This document shows, one piece after another, positions 6,296 to 14,216 of a DNA stretch of 64,000 nucleotides. The stretch comes from Candidatus Pantoea varia. Its GTDB lineage: Bacteria; Pseudomonadota; Gammaproteobacteria; Enterobacterales; Enterobacteriaceae. A program made the position numbers and the translations under genes. Under the pieces are notes generated by a model, which saw only the letters and a list, made by a program, of their open reading frames with translations, was not told where the DNA came from and searched no databases. Within the stretch, counting starts at the first letter, position 1; each line of letters opens with the position of its first letter. The stretch covers positions 1,240,001-1,304,000 of the forward strand of contig NZ_FOVG01000001.1 of NCBI RefSeq assembly GCF_900115075.1, read 5' to 3'.

Positions 6296-9259
6296 ATGCT
6301 GGCTCCCCTGATCGATGACAAACAAAAAATTTCGCTGATTGAAAACAGCGGTGTGCAGTTTCTTGATTTTGGCCTGCAACTCTCAGATACCCCGGCGCGC
6401 CGCCAGTTTGTGCGCCAGACCGCCAACGGCCCGCTGCTGCGCCTCAAGGTCGATGGCAACAGCGGCAAGTTCCTGCTCTACCCGGAAGACGGGGGTGCCG
6501 CTGAAGTGGTGCGCCCGGAGTCCGATATCGCCCTGGCGGACTCACTGACCCTGCTGTCAGCCTGCTGGCTGCCATTACCGATGCTGCGCTGTGCCAGCGG
6601 ACGTCGTTTTATCGGCGGCCCTGAAAACTGGGCGCGCATGCGTCTGGTTGCGCTGCCCACGCCCGATGCGGCGGGCAATACCCATCGCGTCAGCCTGGCC
6701 TTCGATACCCGCTGCGTGGCGGAACAGGATGGCGGCGAACAGCTCGGCCTGAGCGCCGCTGATGCGCAGAATGGCGTGACCTTTGCGCTTGCCTGGCATA
6801 ACTACGAGCTGGGTGAGTTTCTTGACCTCACCTGGGTTGATGGCTGGCTGCGCGAATCCTTTACCGACCGCGTTTCCGATCGCCGCGAACAGGCGATTAA
6901 TCAGGCGCTGCGCGAGTTTGAGTATCAGGCGCACTACCTGAATCTGCTGGAACTGCTGGGCGAACAGCTCGACCTCAGCGAAATCCACATTCAGGCGGCC
7001 ACGCTGCAAACCCCGGCGGTCAACGTCGATATCATTCTGGATGTCGGCAACTCCCATACCTGCGGCGTTCTGGTGGAAGATCATCCGGAAGAGAGCAACG
7101 GCCTGAAGCAGACCTATGAGCTGCAATTGCGCGATCTCTCTGAGCCGCATCAGGTTTACAACGAGCTGTTTGATAGCCGCCTGGAATTTGCCGAGACCCG
7201 TTTTGGTAAAGCGAACTTCTCGCTGGAGAGCGGTCGTGAGCAGGCCTTTATGTGGCCGTCTCTGACGCGCGTCGGACGCGAAGCGAGCCGTCTGGCACTG
7301 CAGCGTGTGGGACTGGAAGGCAGCACCGGCCTCTCCAGCCCACGCCGTTACTTGTGGGATGAAGCGCGCTATCAGCCAGGCTGGCGTTTTAATACCCCCG
7401 GCGATCAGGCTGAACCGCTGGCCTATGCCGCGCCCTTTACCACCCTGCTGAACGACGAAGGCCAGCCGCTCTCGACGCTGGCCCCCGACGATCGTCTGCC
7501 GGTCTTTTCACCGCACTACAGCCGCAGTTCGCTGATGACCTTTATGCTGTGTGAGCTGCTGGCTCAGGCGCTGATGCAGATGAACAGTACGGCACAGCGT
7601 CAGCGGATGCCGCAGAGTCATGCGCCGCGTCAGCTGCGCCATGTGATCCTGACGCTGCCGTCAGCGATGCCGAAACCGGAGCGTGAAATTTTCCGCCGCC
7701 GGATGCAGGAAGCACTGGCGCTGGTCTGGAAAGCGGAAGGCTGGCTGGCGGACGAAGAGGATCTGTCACCGTCGCTGCCGCGCCGGAACCCTAAACCGCT
7801 GCCGGATGTACAGATGGAGTGGGATGAAGCGTCCTGTGGTCAGATGGTCTGGCTGTTCAATGAAACCCAGGTCAACTTTGCCGGTCGCGCCGAAGACTTT
7901 TTCAGCAGCATGGCCCGTCCGGATCGCCCGCGCGATGCCGACGAACTGCCAGGCAAGAGCCTGCGTATCGCCTCGATTGATATCGGCGGCGGCACGACCG
8001 ACCTCGCCATCACCCAGTATCGTCTGGACGATGGTCAGGGCAACAATGTCAAAATCACCCCGCGCCTGCTGTTCCGCGAAGGCTTTAAAGTGGCAGGCGA
8101 CGATATCCTGCTGGATGTGATTCAGCTGTGGATTTTACCGGCACTGCAGCAGCATCTGCAGAAAGCGGGTCTGACGCTGGCAGAACCGCTGATGAACAAG
8201 CTGTTTGGTCACGACAGCCGCATGGACGGTCAGGCGACACTGCGTCAGCAGGTCACCCTGCAGCTGTTTATTCCGCTGGCGCAGGCAGTGCTGGAGCGTT
8301 ACGAAAACTGGGATCCGCTGGAGAGCCACGCAGAAATCAATGCCCTGTTTGGCGAGCTGGTCGATCAGCCACCCGGCGAGGCCGTACTGGCGTTTGTTAA
8401 CGGCGAGATTCAGCGTGAACTGGGTGGCAATAGCCGCTTTGACCTGCTGCAGGTGCCGCTGGTCGTCAGTCTGGCCCAGTTGCATGGCGAATTTATGCAG
8501 CACCGGATGGCCATTATTCCGGCGCTGCGCTCAATGTGTGAAGTGGTGTCGCTCTATCAGTGCGACGTGCTGCTGCTGACCGGTCGTCCGTCGCGCTTCC
8601 CTGGCATTCAGGCGCTGGTGCGCCACCTGCAACCGCTGCCGGGCAGCCGGATTCTGTCGCTGGAAGGCTATCACACCAGCGACTGGTATCCGTTTAACAA
8701 GCATGGCCGCATCGACAACCCGAAATCCACGGCGGCGGTCGGCGCGATGCTCTGCCTGCTGGCGCTGGATCTTCGTCTCAGCAGTTTCTGGTTCCGCGCG
8801 GGCGATTTTGAACCCTACTCGACGATTCGCTACCTTGGCGTGCTCGATGAAAACCAGGCGCTGACGGACGAGAACCTCTGCTACAGCGAAATTGACCTCG
8901 ACAATCCCGGCTATGTGCTGGATAAAAAAGGCAGTTTCCGTATTCGCGGCAACGTCTGCCTCGGCTTCCGTCAGCTCGATAACGAACGCTGGCCCGCCTC
9001 GCCGCTCTATAGCCTGACGCTGAACGACGCCACGCTGGCGCGCAAAGTGGCCGGTGAGAGCGTGCTGCGCATCCGTCTGGCCGTAAAAGCGGGCCCTGAT
9101 GCCTCCGGCCCGGAAACCCTGGTGCTGAGCGATGCGCGTCTGGATGATGGCACCCGCGTGCCACTGGAGCAGTTAAGTCTTAAGCTGAATACCCTGTCGG
9201 CGACCGGCAATGCCAATGCGCAATACTGGATTGACAGCGGGAGCGTATGTAAACGATGA
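6296..9259 (+). CDS. srfB: SrfB, Hsp70/actin-fold ATPase-like virulence factor
   Basis: A 987-residue cytosolic protein. It has the two phosphate-binding loops of the actin/Hsp70 ATPase fold: phosphate-1 VDIILDVGNSHTCGVLV (about 243-259) and phosphate-2 IASIDIGGGTTDLAIT (about 558-573). A large insert separates them, and a later LLLTGRPSRFPGIQ resembles the adenosine motif. The length fits SrfB proteins of Salmonella and relatives. It likely binds ATP, but its partner or client is unknown. It overlaps srfC by four bases (ATGA at 9256-9259), indicating translational coupling and probably equal stoichiometry within one complex. Confidence 0.85.
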   Translation: MLAPLIDDKQKISLIENSGVQFLDFGLQLSDTPARRQFVRQTANGPLLRLKVDGNSGKFLLYPEDGGAAEVVRPESDIALADSLTLLSACWLPLPMLRCASGRRFIGGPENWARMRLVALPTPDAAGNTHRVSLAFDTRCVAEQDGGEQLGLSAADAQNGVTFALAWHNYELGEFLDLTWVDGWLRESFTDRVSDRREQAINQALREFEYQAHYLNLLELLGEQLDLSEIHIQAATLQTPAVNVDIILDVGNSHTCGVLVEDHPEESNGLKQTYELQLRDLSEPHQVYNELFDSRLEFAETRFGKANFSLESGREQAFMWPSLTRVGREASRLALQRVGLEGSTGLSSPRRYLWDEARYQPGWRFNTPGDQAEPLAYAAPFTTLLNDEGQPLSTLAPDDRLPVFSPHYSRSSLMTFMLCELLAQALMQMNSTAQRQRMPQSHAPRQLRHVILTLPSAMPKPEREIFRRRMQEALALVWKAEGWLADEEDLSPSLPRRNPKPLPDVQMEWDEASCGQMVWLFNETQVNFAGRAEDFFSSMARPDRPRDADELPGKSLRIASIDIGGGTTDLAITQYRLDDGQGNNVKITPRLLFREGFKVAGDDILLDVIQLWILPALQQHLQKAGLTLAEPLMNKLFGHDSRMDGQATLRQQVTLQLFIPLAQAVLERYENWDPLESHAEINALFGELVDQPPGEAVLAFVNGEIQRELGGNSRFDLLQVPLVVSLAQLHGEFMQHRMAIIPALRSMCEVVSLYQCDVLLLTGRPSRFPGIQALVRHLQPLPGSRILSLEGYHTSDWYPFNKHGRIDNPKSTAAVGAMLCLLALDLRLSSFWFRAGDFEPYSTIRYLGVLDENQALTDENLCYSEIDLDNPGYVLDKKGSFRIRGNVCLGFRQLDNERWPASPLYSLTLNDATLARKVAGESVLRIRLAVKAGPDASGPETLVLSDARLDDGTRVPLEQLSLKLNTLSATGNANAQYWIDSGSVCKR

Positions 9260-11622
9260 AAGCTTTGAAACCCCGTCAGCCACAAACGCTGGCAAAACGT
9301 CTTAGCCTGTTGCAGGACGCACTGAATAACAGCCTGACGTGGATTGAAACCACACGCGAGCAGTCGCCGCGTCTGGCACTGGAAGCCGAAACCCTGACGC
9401 TGCAACTGCGTCAGGCGCGCGTGCAGACTCAGGCGCTGGCGCAGCAGGTGGCGCGTCCGGTGACGCTGGCGCTGTTTGGTCAGTCGCAGGCGGGCAAAGC
9501 CTGGCTGCTGAACGAGATGGTGGCCGATGCCCAGGGTCAGTTAGTGACCCGCATGGGCGAAAAACAGCTGAGCTGGTTTCAGCATATCAACCCCGGCAAC
9601 CTCGATTTTGCTACCGCCACCCGTTTCAGCCATCAGCGCGAACCGCTGTCAGGCGAATGGCCGGTAGAACTGACGCTGCTGAGCGAGGCGGAGATCGTGC
9701 GGCTGATGGTCGCCTGTGCCGGCGCGACCATGCCTGACACCCCGCAGATCGACAGCGCACTACAGCGCCTGCAGCGTCATCGTCTCGCCACGCCGCTGGC
9801 CGGTCTGGAAGGTGATGCGCTGGTCACGCTCTGGTCCTGGAGCCGTCGCCGTCCGCACCATGATGTGCGGCTCGATCGTCACTTCTGGCCACAGGCGGTT
9901 GAACTGGCCCCGTGGCTGAGCGTTGACGACCGGGTGCAGCTCTTTTCACTGCTGTGGTCTGGTCAGCCCGAACTGAATGAGATGCTTCGCAGCCTGCTGC
10001 ATCTGCGCCACCAACTGCGTAACAGCAGCCGCGTGCTTGCGCCGCTGAGCCTGCTGACCGACGCATCATTGCTGCCAGCTGAGCAACTGATTGTGCCAGT
10101 CAGTGAGCAGGATCAGCAGCAGCTGGTCGAAGTCTGCCCGCTGAACGGTAACCGCATCGGCAAGGCGCAAAACGTCCCGCTGGGATTACTGGCGCTGCTG
10201 ACGCTGGAAGTGCTGGTGCCGCTGAGCTCCACACCGCGCACCGCGCTCTATGATGATGCCGATATGCTGGAGCTGCCCGCGCCAGGCCAGTCCGCCGATG
10301 TGGCGACTCAGGAAGATCGTCAGCGCCTGCAGCAGCAGGATCCGCTGCGAGCGCAGCTGCTGGAACAGAAACGCGCCCTGCTGCCCGGCTTTTATGCCGC
10401 GCGTCAGGCGATTGATCTGCTGCTGGTTTGCACCGCAGCCAGCCATCGTCAGGATGCTGACCTCGCCAGCGAAACGCTGCGCGAATGGCAGCGTCAGCAG
10501 CCCACTCAGGAATCGGCTGAGAAACCGCGCCTGATCTGGGCAATTACCCCGTTCGATGCCCGCCATCAGCAGGTCAACGTGGATGAAGCAGTGCAGCGTC
10601 AGATGGGACAACCGGGTCAGCACTGGGGATCGATGCTGGCGCTGGATCGCGCGGGCGTCGACCGCATGGCGAGCTGGTTGCTGGAAGAGATGCAGCCGGA
10701 AGCCCGCCGCGACATGCTGCTGGCTCAGCTGGCGCAGATTCAGCACACCGTGGTGGAGCGGCGTCTGCTGCCCTGGACCGAAGCGGGTGCCAGCCCGGAA
10801 CAGGCGGCACGCAAACAGAACATCGCCGACACGCTGCTTAAGTGTTTACAGCATCGCACCGGCCTGCATGGCGAGCTGCTGGAACGTCTGCAGCCGCCGC
10901 GTGAAGCGCTGCGCCAGCTGTGGCTTAATCAGTCGGCCCTGCAGGGCAGCAAACCGGCCACTATTCAGGCACCGGAAAATCAGTTCGGCATCGGGTTTGA
11001 ATTTGACCTGTTTAGTGAGAGCCCGGCTGAAGCGCCGGTTCAGCCGCGTCAGAGCCTGCAGAGTGCCCAGCAGTTCCCGCGTCAGGTGCTGCTGCTGTGG
11101 CTGGATCATCTGCGTCAGTTACCGGAAAACCGCAGCCTGCTGGCGTTGCTGAACGTGGATAAGGCGACGATGGAGTGGCTGGTTGAGGAGTTGATCACCG
11201 CCGGTTTCCGCACCGATATCGCGCAGAAACTGCAGCAGGCGCTGCATGAGCCGGATACGCAGAGCGTCAGCCATGAATCTCGCGCCGATCGTCAGGTGAC
11301 GCGCGCGATGACGGTGCTGGGGGATTTTGTGGCCTGGCTCGGCTTTTTACAGCGTCCTGAATCCGAACGCCCGGCCAGCCGCGTTAACCGGGGTCAGGTA
11401 ATTTTCTCACGCCCTCCGGCACCCAGCGTCAGCTTCAGTGCCGGTCAGCGTCTGACCAAACTCTCTGCGGCTCCGGCTAACCACACCGCCTACTATATCT
11501 ACGACTGGCTGGTGGGTCTGAATCAGGTGATCATTGAGAACAATGGTTACACTGGCGGCGGCGATCTGCCGCTGGCGGCCCGCGAAGCGCTGGTGGCGCT
11601 GCTCAAGCCACTGCGCGCTTAA
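9256..11622 (+). CDS. srfC: SrfC, large GTPase-like virulence factor
   Basis: A 788-residue protein. Near the N-terminus, after a coiled-coil-prone stretch, is a P-loop-like sequence ALFGQSQAGKAWLLNEM (about 70-87). It follows the GxxxxGK pattern of dynamin-type GTPases but has Ala where Ser or Thr normally holds magnesium. Long helical, Gln/Leu-rich segments fill the rest. Length and position after SrfB identify SrfC. Nucleotide binding is plausible, but hydrolysis is doubtful with the altered P-loop. The stop codon overlaps that of the convergent barstar gene, leaving no space for a terminator between them. Confidence 0.82.
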   Translation: MKALKPRQPQTLAKRLSLLQDALNNSLTWIETTREQSPRLALEAETLTLQLRQARVQTQALAQQVARPVTLALFGQSQAGKAWLLNEMVADAQGQLVTRMGEKQLSWFQHINPGNLDFATATRFSHQREPLSGEWPVELTLLSEAEIVRLMVACAGATMPDTPQIDSALQRLQRHRLATPLAGLEGDALVTLWSWSRRRPHHDVRLDRHFWPQAVELAPWLSVDDRVQLFSLLWSGQPELNEMLRSLLHLRHQLRNSSRVLAPLSLLTDASLLPAEQLIVPVSEQDQQQLVEVCPLNGNRIGKAQNVPLGLLALLTLEVLVPLSSTPRTALYDDADMLELPAPGQSADVATQEDRQRLQQQDPLRAQLLEQKRALLPGFYAARQAIDLLLVCTAASHRQDADLASETLREWQRQQPTQESAEKPRLIWAITPFDARHQQVNVDEAVQRQMGQPGQHWGSMLALDRAGVDRMASWLLEEMQPEARRDMLLAQLAQIQHTVVERRLLPWTEAGASPEQAARKQNIADTLLKCLQHRTGLHGELLERLQPPREALRQLWLNQSALQGSKPATIQAPENQFGIGFEFDLFSESPAEAPVQPRQSLQSAQQFPRQVLLLWLDHLRQLPENRSLLALLNVDKATMEWLVEELITAGFRTDIAQKLQQALHEPDTQSVSHESRADRQVTRAMTVLGDFVAWLGFLQRPESERPASRVNRGQVIFSRPPAPSVSFSAGQRLTKLSAAPANHTAYYIYDWLVGLNQVIIENNGYTGGGDLPLAAREALVALLKPLRA

Positions 11623-11882
11623 TCGATAATCAGGCGCAGTTCGCCCTGCAGCGACTGCGCCGCCTCTTCCAGCAACGCCAGCACCGGCGCTAAATCGGCC
11701 TGATGCGCAGCATAGTGCTGCAGCCAGATAGTGGCAGGCAGCGCCATTCCGCCCGTCAGCCAGTCCCACAACGCATCCAGATTATTTCCGAAGCTCTGTG
11801 GGCAGCCACTCTGATCAGCAAACTGCTGATAAAAGGCCGCGCGCGTAGTGAGCTGACGCAGGTCAAAGGTCAGATTAAGCAT
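11619..11882 (-). CDS. Barstar-family RNase inhibitor
   Basis: An 87-residue protein matching the barstar fold: an N-terminal strand LNLTFDLRQL, then CPQSFGNNLDALWDWLTGG, the typical FGxNLDALxDxL helix that plugs the barnase active site, and a C-terminal strand GELRLIID. E. coli YhcO is a relative. The gene starts two bases after the stop of the barnase-like gene on the same strand, the standard pairing of a secreted RNase with its cytosolic inhibitor. Its stop overlaps the stop of convergent srfC. Confidence 0.92.
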   Translation of the reverse strand: MLNLTFDLRQLTTRAAFYQQFADQSGCPQSFGNNLDALWDWLTGGMALPATIWLQHYAAHQADLAPVLALLEEAAQSLQGELRLIID

Positions 11883-11884
11883 GA

Positions 11885-12319
11885 TCAGGGCACCTGTCTG
11901 AAGCTGCGGTAGTGATCGGTGGAGAGAAATACCAGCCCGTCAGAGGAGTAGACAAGGCGGTCGGCATCACGATGACCACAGCGATAATTCACATCCGCTT
12001 CATACCACTGACGGCCCGCCCGCGAAGGCAGACGCTTTTCACGGTTGGTAAAACGATCGCCACCGATGGCTTTGCCAGGCAGCACTTCGCACAGGTTACC
12101 TTTGGCCGGATTCCAGCCACGCTTACGCGCATCACTTTTGGTGAGGTAGTAGTCCGGCAATTGCTGATGCTGCAGCACCCAGCGCGCCACGGTATGGGCA
12201 TCGGTCAGGGTGGCGATATCCGCCTGAGCAGGAGCTGAAACGGTGTTCAGATAGGGTTTCAGGCCGTAGAAGCAGGCCGCGAGGACGAGGAAAAGTCCAA
12301 TCCAGAGTTTTTTTGACAT
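11885..12319 (-). CDS. Barnase-family ribonuclease with N-terminal membrane/lipoprotein signal
   Basis: A 144-residue guanyl-specific RNase. The C-terminal 40 residues align with barnase: WYEADVNY holds the catalytic Glu (107), GHRDADR holds the two active-site Arg (117, 121), and STDHYRSF holds the catalytic His (136). The N-terminus has MSKK and a hydrophobic run ending LVLAAC (Cys17), which resembles a lipobox, so the enzyme may be a periplasm-facing lipoprotein or membrane-anchored instead of freely secreted. I chose ATG 12319. Upstream in-frame codons extend into unrelated DNA. The barstar gene follows within two bases. Confidence 0.9.
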   Translation of the reverse strand: MSKKLWIGLFLVLAACFYGLKPYLNTVSAPAQADIATLTDAHTVARWVLQHQQLPDYYLTKSDARKRGWNPAKGNLCEVLPGKAIGGDRFTNREKRLPSRAGRQWYEADVNYRCGHRDADRLVYSSDGLVFLSTDHYRSFRQVP

Positions 12320-12405
12320 GATGGCATCCGAGACAACAGGACGCAGATGATACCAGTTTTGCGGACAGAGAAAAGCGCGGGCCAGACAAGCTGGCCCTGG
12401 CGAGG

Positions 12406-12747
12406 TTATGCTGCGTGCGATTCCCCGCTGTGACGACGCCATGCACCCGGCGCGACACCATACTGACGTTTGAAGCTGCGGTTAAAGGATTGCTGGGAGT
12501 CGAAACCTAACGAGATCGCCACATTGAGAATCGGCTCATCGGTCGTGGTCAGGCGATCGGCTGATTTCTTCAGCTTCTTAACGCGAATGTATTCACCCAG
12601 TGGATAGCCGGTGTGCTCTTTGAACATGCGCTGGAGGTGCCACTTGGAGTAACCCGCGCGCTCTGAAACGGTATCCAGATCCAGGCGTGCTTCGATGTTG
12701 TTATCAATCCAGTCGATTAAATCGTGAATAAAGGCGTCACTCATCAT
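12406..12747 (-). CDS. rarA: AraC/XylS-family activator, RarA/MarA/SoxS-like
   Basis: A 113-residue protein consisting of only the two helix-turn-helix units of the AraC family. These are GYSKWHLQRMFKEHTGYPLG in the first and FDSQQSFNRSFKRQYGVAPGAW in the second, as in MarA, SoxS, RamA and Rob. Members bind marboxes as monomers and raise efflux and stress genes. It is divergent from the OqxAB-type efflux operon. In Klebsiella the gene in this place is rarA, whose product activates oqxAB. That location makes RarA the best name, although the sequence alone cannot separate it from RamA or SoxS paralogues. Confidence 0.8.
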   Translation of the reverse strand: MMSDAFIHDLIDWIDNNIEARLDLDTVSERAGYSKWHLQRMFKEHTGYPLGEYIRVKKLKKSADRLTTTDEPILNVAISLGFDSQQSFNRSFKRQYGVAPGAWRRHSGESHAA

Positions 12748-13049
12748 TCCAGTCTCTCCTGTCGCCGTGGCGAAAAGTATTAGTATCAGTTGCAGTTACA
12801 CTTAAGGGTGGCTGACTATGCCATTTAATGCAAGTTATATTAGTACATTAAATGCCGCACCTTTTATGGGGTCTTTGCTGAGGGGTTCAGGTCTTCATCG
12901 CCCTGCCCCAAACCGCACATAAAGTGTATCTGTTATTCTTGCAGTTGCCAGCCACGCAAGCCTACACTCACTGCGATTAATTGCAATCTTAAAAGTTGCA
13001 AATATTGGCCTGCAGGCCGCCTGTTTATATCTATCGCGGAATAACAACA
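12748..13049. promoter_or_regulatory. Divergent rarA/oqxA control region
   Basis: About 300 bases without a gene, more AT-rich than its surroundings. It contains repeated TTGCA/TGCAA motifs (near 12786, 12830, 12940, 12981 and 12996). The last two form a spaced inverted pair, ATTGCAA (12980-12986) and TTGCAAT-like (12996-13002), just before oqxA. These are candidates for OqxR (Rrf2) or RarA binding, but I cannot assign them. No small open frame stands out. Confidence 0.45.
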
Positions 13050-14204
13050 ATGATCACGAACCGGGTTCGTCAGGGTTTAACCCTCTTAGGGATGGTACTG
13101 CTCATCACTCAACTGAGCGGCTGTGACAAGGGTGTGGCGCAAAACGCCCCGCCGCCACCGCCTGAAGTAAGTGCCGCACCCGTGCTGATCAAGCCGGTCA
13201 GCCAGTGGGACAATTTCAATGGCCGGGTTGAAGCGGTGCAGAGCGTGCAGCTGCGTCCGCGCGTCTCGGGCTACATCGATTCTGTTAACTATCGCGAAGG
13301 CGATGAGGTCAAAAAAGGTCAGGTGCTGTTTACCATTGATGACCGGAGTTACCGCGCGGCGCTGGAGCAGGCCAAGGCGGAACTGGCCCGCGCACGCAGT
13401 CAGGCAAGCCTGGCTCGCAGCGAATCGGGCCGCAGCGAGAAGCTGATTGGTACCCAGGCCATTTCCCGCGAGGCGTGGGAACAGCGTCGCTCTGCCGCCA
13501 GTCAGGCGCAGGCGGATGTGCTGGCCGCAGAAGCCGCAGTCGATATGGCGCAGCTGAACCTCGACTTTACCCGCGTCACCGCGCCGATTGATGGCCGCGC
13601 CAGCCGGGCGCAGATCACCGCAGGGAACCTGGTGACTGCCGGCGACAGCGCCAGTGTGCTGACCACACTGGTGTCGCAGCAGCAGATGTATGTCTATTTC
13701 GATGTCGACGAGAATACCTTCCTTAACTATCAGGCGATGGCTCGTCAGGGTCAGCAGCGTCACGCGCTGCCGGTAGAGATTGCGCTGGTCGGCGAACAGG
13801 GTTTCCCGCATCAGGGCAAGATCGATTTCATGGATAACCAGCTGACCGCCAGCACCGGCACCATTCGGATGCGCGCCCTGCTCGACAATCAACAGCGTCA
13901 GTTCACGCCTGGCCTGTTTGCCCGCGTGCGTCTGCCAGGCAGCGCGCAGTTCGAGGCGGTGCTGATTGATGATAAAGCGGTATTAACCGACCAGGATCGC
14001 AAATATGTCTACGTGGTGGATGGAGAAGGCAAAGCGCAGCGGCGCGATATCCAGCCCGGCGCGATGATAGATGGCCTGCGTATTGTTAAGTCGGGTCTGC
14101 AATCCGGCGACAAGGTGATCATCGCCGGTCTGCAAAAAGTATTTATGCCCGGCATGCCGGTCACTGCTCAGCAGGTCGCCATGCGTGCGGCAGCCGCTCA
14201 ATAA
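13050..14204 (+). CDS. oqxA: RND efflux periplasmic adaptor OqxA
   Basis: A 384-residue membrane-fusion protein. A signal with lipobox LSGC puts the lipidated Cys near residue 25. This is followed by the lipoyl/barrel domain (VSGYIDSVNYREGDEVKKGQ), an alpha-helical hairpin rich in Ala/Gln/Arg (about 105-160) and the beta-barrel half with LDFTRVTAPIDGRASRA. Sequence and length fit OqxA from Klebsiella, where QWD.FNGR.EAV.SVQLRPRVSGYID also occurs. It links the OqxB pump to a TolC-type channel for export of quinolones, chloramphenicol and other drugs. ATG 13050 fits the lipoprotein signal. An in-frame TTG further upstream would bury it. Confidence 0.92.
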   Translation: MITNRVRQGLTLLGMVLLITQLSGCDKGVAQNAPPPPPEVSAAPVLIKPVSQWDNFNGRVEAVQSVQLRPRVSGYIDSVNYREGDEVKKGQVLFTIDDRSYRAALEQAKAELARARSQASLARSESGRSEKLIGTQAISREAWEQRRSAASQAQADVLAAEAAVDMAQLNLDFTRVTAPIDGRASRAQITAGNLVTAGDSASVLTTLVSQQQMYVYFDVDENTFLNYQAMARQGQQRHALPVEIALVGEQGFPHQGKIDFMDNQLTASTGTIRMRALLDNQQRQFTPGLFARVRLPGSAQFEAVLIDDKAVLTDQDRKYVYVVDGEGKAQRRDIQPGAMIDGLRIVKSGLQSGDKVIIAGLQKVFMPGMPVTAQQVAMRAAAAQ

Positions 14205-14216
14205 TTCGAGGCCGCT

